From NCBI RefSeq assembly GCF_022811685.1, contig NZ_CP094532.1, positions 2,708,501 to 2,772,500 of the forward strand: DNA of 64,000 bases, read 5' to 3'. Made by a program: the position numbers and the translations under genes. The notes beneath the pieces were generated by a model that worked only from the letters and a program-made list of their open reading frames with translations, did not search any database and was not told the origin of the DNA. Below are positions 53,677-61,127 of this stretch, one piece after another (position 1 is the first letter of the stretch; the number at the start of each line of letters is the position of its first letter). Source of the DNA: Chryseobacterium suipulveris (lineage in GTDB: Bacteria; Bacteroidota; Bacteroidia; Flavobacteriales; Weeksellaceae).

Positions 53677-54666
53677 TTAGAGCAGTTTTCGGAGCAGTTT
53701 TTCCTGACCGAAAAAATATAATAGGTAATACACTTTTTTCTTTAAAGGCAAAGATAAAAGATAATTCCTTCCAAAACGTTTATAACACAATATTTCTGCA
53801 AATGAAATTTTATTCTCACTGATGAAGCTTTTCAGCGCCGCCGACATTTTTGCATAAACCTCAACTTCTTTTACAAATGCGAGGTACGCCAGAAAGGTGT
53901 ATACTCCCTCCAAAATCTTAAAGTTTTTGAGGTCAGATGCTTTGGAAGAATATTTCGAAGTCTTAAAAACTGCCTCTACATCCGAAACCGCATTTAAGAT
54001 ATCCAGTCCTTTTTCGGTATGCGATTTTGTGATGGAATCGGTACGTTCCAAATATTGGTAATGGTAATTTTGGGTTTGAGCCAAAGTTTCGCACTGCAGC
54101 AGAAGTTGCGGGATCAGCTGAATATCTTCGAAATGGATCCCTTTCTCAAATCTCTTATTTTCAAAGAGTTCTCTTTTGAAAATTTTATTACATGCAAAAT
54201 AAGAAAGGTCTGCAAACACCGAAAAGTTCTTTTCCAAATCAATTTTCTCAGGCATATTGGGAATTTGCGTAAGCTTCTGCGTAACATTTCCATTCTCGTC
54301 CACTTTTCGTAGATTACAGATGACCATTTCCGCGGAGTGTTTCTTTGCAAGTCCGTACATTTCCTCAAACATTTTTTCAGAAACGTAATCGTCGCTATCC
54401 ACAAATCCGACTAACTCACCAGAAGAGTGATTCAAACCAAAATTTCGGGCGTCACTCAACCCCCCATTTTCTTTGATGAAGGACTTTATCTTTAATGGAA
54501 ATCGAGCGGCAAACTCATCAATAATATTTTGCGAATTATCACTGCTTCCATCATTTACAACAAGAATTTCAATATCTTCCAATGTTTGATTCACCAACGA
54601 ATTCAAACATTTTTCCAGATACTGTTCTGTATTATAAACTGGGACTATTACAGAAACCTTCTTCAT
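53677..54666 (-). CDS. Family 2 glycosyltransferase
   Basis: 329 residues, GT-A fold: VSVIVPVYNTEQYLEKCLNS at the N-terminus, nucleotide-sugar contact Asp39 in VVNDGSSDNS and the DxD-like metal site VDSDDYVS (89-96). Cytosolic face of the membrane; adds one sugar to the repeat unit. Sugar specificity is not readable. Lies 3 bases after the GT-C gene. Confidence 0.92.
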   Translation of the reverse strand: MKKVSVIVPVYNTEQYLEKCLNSLVNQTLEDIEILVVNDGSSDNSQNIIDEFAARFPLKIKSFIKENGGLSDARNFGLNHSSGELVGFVDSDDYVSEKMFEEMYGLAKKHSAEMVICNLRKVDENGNVTQKLTQIPNMPEKIDLEKNFSVFADLSYFACNKIFKRELFENKRFEKGIHFEDIQLIPQLLLQCETLAQTQNYHYQYLERTDSITKSHTEKGLDILNAVSDVEAVFKTSKYSSKASDLKNFKILEGVYTFLAYLAFVKEVEVYAKMSAALKSFISENKISFAEILCYKRFGRNYLLSLPLKKKVYYLLYFFGQEKLLRKLL

Positions 54667-54669
54667 TGC

Positions 54670-56211
54670 TTAAGGTTTTCCGTTACGTTTTACATACAGG
54701 AAATAATCTTTTCCGATCGGCCGTACTCCGTAAACTAATTTTACTATTTCCGGCGCATTCTGATGGATTTCTGCGATCGGGTATTCCTTTACCAACGAAT
54801 AATGTTCATCAAAATATGCTTTGTCTCCCTCTTTCATTTGATAGTACCCTTTTCCGCTGTCTGGCTTCACGCCAATGCTCAGAATATAATTCGGTTGAAA
54901 TTTACGCAGAGAATTCATCCACCAATAGTGTTCATCGGCTGTCATTTCGTCAAGAATCTTTTTGTTCACCAAACCTACTTCATCGTAAGTGTAAAGATTG
55001 GTGTAGAAAGGTATTTTTCCGGCAGGTTCCAACAGGATCGACTGTTCCATATTCGTTCCGTTCGCGGCAATATCTTTGGCGATCTGCACACGCTGCGTAT
55101 TTTCCATATACCCAATTGCGTAGGACTGCACCAGCTGAAAAAGATAAAGACCAATAAAAATCAAAAATATCGAAGGAACCAAAATCCGCTTCCTGATCCT
55201 TACAAAATTTAACAGATAATAGATTACCGCAACAAACAGAAAAACCCGCGGAAGCCAGTAATACCAGTCAAAATACGCCTTTAGAAAAGCAAAAACAGAA
55301 ATTTTCAGTAAAGCAAAAACAACAACCGCAACCAGAATCACCTTCACTTTATAAGCTATTCTGTCTTTATTTTTAATGATTTTGACCATTGCAAAACAGA
55401 GCAAGGCAAGAAATCCGAGAAAGATAAACAGCGTAACAAACGAATATTTCTTGATGAGCCCGCCATAATAAGCCCATTGAATAAGGAAATAATCCAAATT
55501 ATTGTTCGGCGTCAAATTTTTGTAGGCGATTTTTTTGGCTGAAATCGTGTGATTCACCAACTCGCCAAAATAAAAGTAGTTAAAACCAACAACGCTCACC
55601 AAACCGACAACTCCACCGACAATGAAGGTCCAATTCAGTTTTCTCTTCAGGTATAAATCAGCCAGAAACATTACCCCAAGAAAAATTACGGTATCCACTC
55701 TTGTCCAAAGCAACAGGATCGGGAATAGAAAAAATGCCCAGTTTTTCAGCTTGAAGAATCCGTAATAAATCAGCCCGCAATACAGAAAAAAGAGAATCCC
55801 ATATTCCATACCTACACAGGATGCGGTAATCGCAGGTGGAACAAGGTTAAGTAAAACCACAAAAAAACCTCGGCGAAGCGTGTCCTGCGGAAAAAGAATT
55901 TTACCTAACCAAATTGAGCCGATTGCAAATAATACCGCGCTGAAAACAAGAATCGGATAAATAAAATCCTCCCCAAAAATCAACTGAAAAAACGCGGAAA
56001 CTACTGTATAGAGATGCGTCGTAGAAGCCGAAATCCTATCTTCCCCATTAAACCCAATCACTCCGTAATTGAGCAGATTTTTTGCAACGCGCCAAGTGAT
56101 AAAGGAATCTTCCTGAATGTGCTTCGTTAAAAAAACCGGGATTTTAACCGCCAATGTAATGGCAATCAAAAGAATATTATTTGAAAAAATTTTAGACAAC
56201 CATTTACTCAT
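54670..56211 (-). CDS. GT-C-type membrane glycosyltransferase
   Basis: 513 residues: about ten membrane helices in the first 380 residues and a periplasmic C-terminal domain. The first loop QEDSFITWRVAKNLLNYGV carries the acidic pair typical of GT-C enzymes that use polyprenyl-phosphate sugars. First gene of the exopolysaccharide operon; it may decorate the polymer. An oligosaccharide-transfer role is also possible. Confidence 0.75.
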   Translation of the reverse strand: MSKWLSKIFSNNILLIAITLAVKIPVFLTKHIQEDSFITWRVAKNLLNYGVIGFNGEDRISASTTHLYTVVSAFFQLIFGEDFIYPILVFSAVLFAIGSIWLGKILFPQDTLRRGFFVVLLNLVPPAITASCVGMEYGILFFLYCGLIYYGFFKLKNWAFFLFPILLLWTRVDTVIFLGVMFLADLYLKRKLNWTFIVGGVVGLVSVVGFNYFYFGELVNHTISAKKIAYKNLTPNNNLDYFLIQWAYYGGLIKKYSFVTLFIFLGFLALLCFAMVKIIKNKDRIAYKVKVILVAVVVFALLKISVFAFLKAYFDWYYWLPRVFLFVAVIYYLLNFVRIRKRILVPSIFLIFIGLYLFQLVQSYAIGYMENTQRVQIAKDIAANGTNMEQSILLEPAGKIPFYTNLYTYDEVGLVNKKILDEMTADEHYWWMNSLRKFQPNYILSIGVKPDSGKGYYQMKEGDKAYFDEHYSLVKEYPIAEIHQNAPEIVKLVYGVRPIGKDYFLYVKRNGKP

Positions 56212-56342
56212 ATATTCAGATTATATAAAAATGATTGTACGTTTGGTCACCATCATCGGTGTTGGATTTTTCTCTGTCATCTGTGTGTTTAAGCAACAAA
56301 AATATCGTATTTTTCTTAATACCAAAAGGTTGTCGGCCGAAA

Positions 56343-57419
56343 TCAGCTTTTCATAAACCTTTTGTCGAGCATTCCCTGTTTTGCGGCTTCGTATTCGAAT
56401 CTTGAGCACGGAATCAGGTTTTCGGTTTTCTCATCATCGCCGAAATACCATAAACCGCTGAACGTATCTCTCTTAAACGCAAACTGGTTATCGTCGATCA
56501 TCACCCAAAAAGTTTCGAAATGTCTTTCTTTTGGGTGCGATTTCTGAATGTTGACCCCCTCGATCAAATGCCAAATCATCTGCGCCAAAAGTTGATGGTT
56601 AAGATGCTCCGAAGAATTGGCGTTAAAGTTGAAAATCCCCGCCGATTTCAGGTTTTCGCTTAATCCGATTTCCTTCATATAAGCGCAGATTTCTCTTCTA
56701 TTAAGTCCGTTCACTTGTGGGTTTACCGAGAAACCGTCGCCATAACTTTCCACCGCGTCGCAGTTTACCGTAATCAGATCCGCTCTTCTGAAATAGGGTT
56801 CTGTTTTTTCGGTGGAGTTCATCATTTCCGCCAAACGGATGATTTCAAATTCCACCTCCTTCATCAGTTTTACCGAATCGATTTCGTTGAGGTGTTTCTG
56901 ATAACCGAGATGGTGATAGTTCTTAATACTGAAGGTCTTTGAACTGAGAATTTTTGCCAGAAAGTTCTTTTCATTAATCTCTTCACCTTCGTTGAGGAGC
57001 GAGATGATGTTTGAAATCTGAGTGTAGTTGATATTTTTTTGGTGGAAGTTTAATGCCGAAAAAAGAGAATGCGCCAAATCATTGCTTCCACCGATGATTA
57101 TGGGAATCGCGTTTTTGTAATGACACATCGAGAGTACTTCCTGTAGAACATAATGCGTATCCTGATGCGACTTCCCCGAAATCAGGTCGCCCAAATCGCA
57201 AATTGGAATTTCAAAATCGAGTTTGGAAAGTCGGTACAACTCTCTCCGAACATTGACGTAGTCGAAAATTTCTGCCTCCCCGAATTTGATGCCGCGATAA
57301 TCCGAGCAGAAAACCAGGGCAATTCCGTCTTCCTTAATTTCGTTGCTGATGATATTGCCGAGCTGCCATTTTTCGGTCTTGAATTCTTTTGGCGGAATCA
57401 GGATGTCGTCGAGGTTCAT
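56343..57419 (-). CDS. Arginase-fold protein with degraded metal site
   Basis: 358 residues of ureohydrolase (arginase/formimidoylglutamase) fold, but the binuclear manganese ligands are mostly lost: GGSND (110-114) stands for GGGHE/GGDHS, the DxHxD motif near 133-142 is absent (QISNIISLLN), and TVNCDAVES (217-225) keeps only Asp221 of the usual DxDxxD. It is therefore probably not a working ureohydrolase and may be structural or regulatory. It lies 126 bases downstream of topA, separated by a terminator. Confidence 0.75.
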   Translation of the reverse strand: MNLDDILIPPKEFKTEKWQLGNIISNEIKEDGIALVFCSDYRGIKFGEAEIFDYVNVRRELYRLSKLDFEIPICDLGDLISGKSHQDTHYVLQEVLSMCHYKNAIPIIIGGSNDLAHSLFSALNFHQKNINYTQISNIISLLNEGEEINEKNFLAKILSSKTFSIKNYHHLGYQKHLNEIDSVKLMKEVEFEIIRLAEMMNSTEKTEPYFRRADLITVNCDAVESYGDGFSVNPQVNGLNRREICAYMKEIGLSENLKSAGIFNFNANSSEHLNHQLLAQMIWHLIEGVNIQKSHPKERHFETFWVMIDDNQFAFKRDTFSGLWYFGDDEKTENLIPCSRFEYEAAKQGMLDKRFMKS

Positions 57420-57500
57420 TCTTATGTTTTAGTTTTGAGGTCGTGTGCGTAAAGGATTTTTACAAATTTAATGAAAATCCCATATCACCAAAATGAAAAA

Positions 57501-57525
57501 CGCTTCCAGTGTTGTTCTGAAAGCG
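57501..57525 (-). terminator. topA terminator
   Basis: CGCTTCCAG pairs with CTGAAAGCG (one mismatch); on the minus strand it ends in TTTTT, 21 bases after the topA stop. Confidence 0.7.
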
Positions 57526-57545
57526 CAATTTATTTGAAGTGCAAA

Positions 57546-60095
57546 CTATTTCTTTTTCGCTGCCGTTTTCTTCGCAGGAATTTTTCTCGCAGCTGCCTTT
57601 TTTGCCGCTGGTTTTTTCTTCTCTGCGAAAGCAGTTTTGTCCTGCGCGGTGATCCATTTTTTCACCTCGTCCAAAGAAACTTCCTTCAGCGCTTCAGCGG
57701 TGTATTTTTCATCCTTTTTATTTTTCGGAATCTTAAACATCGCTTTCCCGAATTTGATAAACGGTCCCCATCTTCCGTTTTCGATGGAGATTTTTTCTTT
57801 CTCCCACTGTTGGATGTAGCGGTTCGCCTCTTTTTCAAGTTTGGCGTCGATCAGCTCGTTGATGTCGCTTTGTGAGAGGTTTTCGAAATCATATTTCTTA
57901 GGTACATTCACAAACATCGATTGGTATTTGATGAATGGGCCGAATCTTCCTGTTCCTTTCGTTACTGGTTCTCCTTTGTACGTTGCGATCGGCGCGTCGG
58001 CAATTTTCTTTTCGTTGATGATTTCCTCCGCTCTTTCCTGATTTACAGAAAGCGGGTCTTCTCCTTTTGGAATCGAGATAAAGGTTTCGCCCCATTTCAC
58101 ATACGGTCCGAATCTTCCGACACCGATGGTTACGGATTTTCCTTCGAAATCTTTCAGATCGAACGGAATTTTGAATAACTCCAGAGCTTCTTCCAGAGTG
58201 ATCGTCGCGATGTTCTGACTCTGCATTAATGAGGCATAAGTTTTCTGCTCATCATCCGCTTCGCCAATTTGAATCATCGCTCCATAACGTCCCATTCTTG
58301 CATAAACGTTTTTGCCAGATTTCGGGTCTTTACCCAACAAACGCTCTCCTGTTGCCCGATCCGCGTGTTCTTCCACATCCTCAATTCTCGGGTGGAAAAA
58401 ATCGTAGAAACTGGTCATCACGTTTTTCCATTGTTTGCCGCCGTCTGCAATATCGTCAAATTCCTGTTCCACTCTTGCTGTGAATCCGTAATCAAGGATT
58501 TCTGCAAAGTTTTCGGTCAGGAATTCATTCACCACTTCACCAATGTCGGTGGGAACGAACTTATTTTTGTCGCCACCGAATTTTTCAGATAGAATTTCTT
58601 TCTTAATGTCTTTAGTTAAAGTCATTTTCAGGATTTCTCTTTCCTGCGGAAGCACTTCTCTCTTATCGACATATTCACGGTTTTGGATCGTCTGAATCGT
58701 CGGTGCATAAGTTGAAGGTCGCCCGATTCCGAGTTCCTCCAGTTTTTTTACCAACGCGGCTTCGGTATATCTTGCGGCAGGTTTCGTAAATTTTTCTATC
58801 GCGGTGATTTTCTTGAAAGTCAAGGTTTCTCCCACAGAAACTTTAGGCAATAATTTTTCGTTGTTTTCCTCATCATCGTCGTCGGATTTGGTGATTCCAT
58901 AAACCTTCAGGAAACCGTCGAAAATAATGACTTCACCTTGCGCTTCGAACTGGGTGGGAAGTTTTGGATTCCCGATTTCAATAGTAGTCTTCTCAATTTT
59001 GGCATTCGCCATTTGCGACGCCAAAGTTCTTTTATAAATGAGTTGATAAAGCTTGTTCAGCTGTGCATCGCCAATCGACTTTACTGAAAAATCGGTTGGT
59101 CGGATCGCTTCGTGCGCTTCCTGTGCGGAAGCAGATTTGGTGGTATAATTTCTTGGGTTAGAATACGCTTCGCCAAACTCCGAAAGAATCTGTGCTTTCG
59201 CACCGTTGATCGCTTCCTGCGAAAGATTCACAGAATCGGTTCTCATATAGGTAATGTACCCTTCTTCATAGAGTCGCTGTGCAACACGCATCGTCGAAGT
59301 AACGCCGTATCCCAATCTGTTACTCGCTTCCTGCTGCAAAGTAGAAGTGGTGAAAGGAGCGGATGCAGAACGGGTTCCAGGTTTTTTCTCTACATTTAGA
59401 ACTTTGAATTCGGTGTTTTTTGAAAGTTCAAGAAATTTTTCCGCCTCAGTTTCTTCAGAAAAATCTTTTTTGAGTTTCGCGGAAATTTCCTGCTTTTCAG
59501 AATTGAGGAAAACCCCGTCGAGTTTGAAAGTGGATTTTGCAACGAAATCGCGTATCTCTTTTTCACGCTCCACAACCAACCTCACTGCAACGGACTGCAC
59601 TCTTCCCGCGGAAAGTCCCGTCTTTACTTTTTTCCAGAGAACGGGCGACATTTCGAAACCAACGATTCGGTCGAGAACTCTTCTCGCCTGCTGCGCGTTT
59701 ACAAGATTTTGGTCAATTTTTCTGGGATTTTCGATTGCTTTCAGAATGGCGTTCTTCGTGATTTCGTGGAAGACGATTCTTTTGGTACGGTCTTCTTTCA
59801 GCTTTAATTCCTGCGCAAGATGCCATGCAATTGCTTCTCCTTCGCGGTCCTCATCGGAAGCGAGCCACACTGTTTCTGCATTTTTTACAGCGGTCTTCAG
59901 TTCGGCGACAATTTTTTTCTTGTCGGGTGAAACTTCGTAATCTGGAGTAAAAGTAGCAAGGTCGATTCCCATTCCTTTCTTAGGCAAATCACGGATATGT
60001 CCGAAACTTGATTTCACTTCGAACTCCTTTCCCAAATATTTCTGAATGGTCTTTGCTTTTGCTGGTGACTCTACGATTACTAAATTTTTTGGCAT
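57546..60095 (-). CDS. topA: DNA topoisomerase I
   Basis: Type IA topoisomerase relaxing negative supercoils. 849 residues from the ATG at 60095 (MPKNLVIVESPAKAKTIQKY); an upstream ATG at 60221 would add 42 unrelated residues. Toprim acidic residues DEDREGE (81-87), catalytic Tyr283 in YITYMRTDS, and several C-terminal repeats (GRFGPYVKWG, GRFGPFIKY, GRWGPFIKFG) instead of zinc fingers. Ends in a Lys/Ala-rich basic tail of about 25 residues. Single gene. Confidence 0.97.
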   Translation of the reverse strand: MPKNLVIVESPAKAKTIQKYLGKEFEVKSSFGHIRDLPKKGMGIDLATFTPDYEVSPDKKKIVAELKTAVKNAETVWLASDEDREGEAIAWHLAQELKLKEDRTKRIVFHEITKNAILKAIENPRKIDQNLVNAQQARRVLDRIVGFEMSPVLWKKVKTGLSAGRVQSVAVRLVVEREKEIRDFVAKSTFKLDGVFLNSEKQEISAKLKKDFSEETEAEKFLELSKNTEFKVLNVEKKPGTRSASAPFTTSTLQQEASNRLGYGVTSTMRVAQRLYEEGYITYMRTDSVNLSQEAINGAKAQILSEFGEAYSNPRNYTTKSASAQEAHEAIRPTDFSVKSIGDAQLNKLYQLIYKRTLASQMANAKIEKTTIEIGNPKLPTQFEAQGEVIIFDGFLKVYGITKSDDDDEENNEKLLPKVSVGETLTFKKITAIEKFTKPAARYTEAALVKKLEELGIGRPSTYAPTIQTIQNREYVDKREVLPQEREILKMTLTKDIKKEILSEKFGGDKNKFVPTDIGEVVNEFLTENFAEILDYGFTARVEQEFDDIADGGKQWKNVMTSFYDFFHPRIEDVEEHADRATGERLLGKDPKSGKNVYARMGRYGAMIQIGEADDEQKTYASLMQSQNIATITLEEALELFKIPFDLKDFEGKSVTIGVGRFGPYVKWGETFISIPKGEDPLSVNQERAEEIINEKKIADAPIATYKGEPVTKGTGRFGPFIKYQSMFVNVPKKYDFENLSQSDINELIDAKLEKEANRYIQQWEKEKISIENGRWGPFIKFGKAMFKIPKNKKDEKYTAEALKEVSLDEVKKWITAQDKTAFAEKKKPAAKKAAARKIPAKKTAAKKK

Positions 60096-60263
60096 CCTGA
60101 AAATTTTTGCAAAAGTAGAAGTTTTTTTTAACTCGCAAATTTTTGTCGTTTTGTGTTGAAATTCTTCACCATTTTCTAATTGTTGAATTAATTTTAAAAA
60201 CATACCACTTGCCCTGTTCACTTCTTTTAAAAAACATTTAACACGCTATATATAATAAGGTGT

Positions 60264-60271
60264 TATTTTTG
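60264..60271 (+). promoter_or_regulatory. -7 element of the DUF2062 gene (TATTTTTG)
   Basis: Matches TAnnTTTG and lies 24 bases upstream of the TTG start at 60296, which argues against the earlier in-frame GTG at 60260. Confidence 0.5.
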
Positions 60272-60295
60272 CAATACCATCGGAAAGCACATTTT

Positions 60296-60784
60296 TTGAA
60301 AAATTTCATTAAAAATACCATCCAGAGCCAAAAAGTATTCTACCGCTACTTCCGCAGGAAGGGGCTGAAAAGGTTTCTTAAAGAAAATATTCTTGAAAGC
60401 GACGGCAGCAACGAAACCAAGGCGAAATCAATCGCATTGGGCGTTTTCATTGGATTGTCGCCTTTTTGGGGACTGCACTCTTTTTTGGCAATTACGCTCT
60501 CTGTGTATTTCAAACTCAATAAGCTGCTATCTTTTATGTTCTCGCAACTTACTTTACCACCACTGATTCCCGTGATTATTTTCCTTTCGATGATGGTGGG
60601 ATCGCCTTTTGTAAAAGAAAGTGTGAGTTTTGAAAACGCAACTTTCGACCTGGAATTTATCAAGCAAAACATTGTGCAGTACACCATCGGAAGCTTGATT
60701 TTGGCGACCGCGGCAGCTGCAGTTTTTGGTTTCGGCTCTTATTTTCTCCTAAAAATGCTCGATCCGAAACGAAGCCGCCGATAA
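60296..60784 (+). CDS. DUF2062 membrane protein
   Basis: 162 residues when started at the TTG at 60296 (KNFIKNTIQSQKVFYRYFRR). Conserved DUF2062 segment GVFIGLSPFWGLHSFLAI and three membrane helices (about 55-80, 85-110, 128-150). Often fused or adjacent to glycosyltransferases in other Bacteroidetes; function unknown. Divergent from topA. Confidence 0.8.
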   Translation: MKNFIKNTIQSQKVFYRYFRRKGLKRFLKENILESDGSNETKAKSIALGVFIGLSPFWGLHSFLAITLSVYFKLNKLLSFMFSQLTLPPLIPVIIFLSMMVGSPFVKESVSFENATFDLEFIKQNIVQYTIGSLILATAAAAVFGFGSYFLLKMLDPKRSRR

Positions 60785-61098
60785 GAAAATACTTTAAATT
60801 CTCTGTTTGCATTTAGAGTTCTTCAAAAAACACGCAAAGATTTCTACCAGTTATCCTGCTTATTATTAAGAAAGCAAAGCGCGATCCGCTAAAGCGAATT
60901 GATGAAGTTTGCGCGAATTTTCCGCCTAAATCTTCGCATCCTCAAATTCATTTCCAAGAAAATCTGCGACATCCGCGAAATCTGCGAGAAGTAACCATTT
61001 CGAAAACTATATTCGTGCATTTGTAGCAAAATCTTAGCGAGCAAACTCCTTAGCATGTTATAGATTAATTTTGTAGAAAACAGATTTAAGAAATAAGC
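60785..61098. other. Gene-free stretch
   Basis: No gene seen. It contains short direct repeats around AATCTGCGA/CATCCGCGA (60960-60990), typical of intergenic filler in this genus; a 79-codon minus-strand frame here has no protein-like features. Confidence 0.5.
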
Positions 61099-61106
61099 TA
61101 AATTTG
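61099..61106 (+). promoter_or_regulatory. -7 element of the MMPL gene (TAAATTTG)
   Basis: TAAATTTG 21 bases before the ATG at 61128; a TTTTG at 61069-61073 is 25 bases upstream, longer than the usual 19. Confidence 0.5.
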
Positions 61107-61127
61107 CGAATCGTTTCAAATCCGCCA

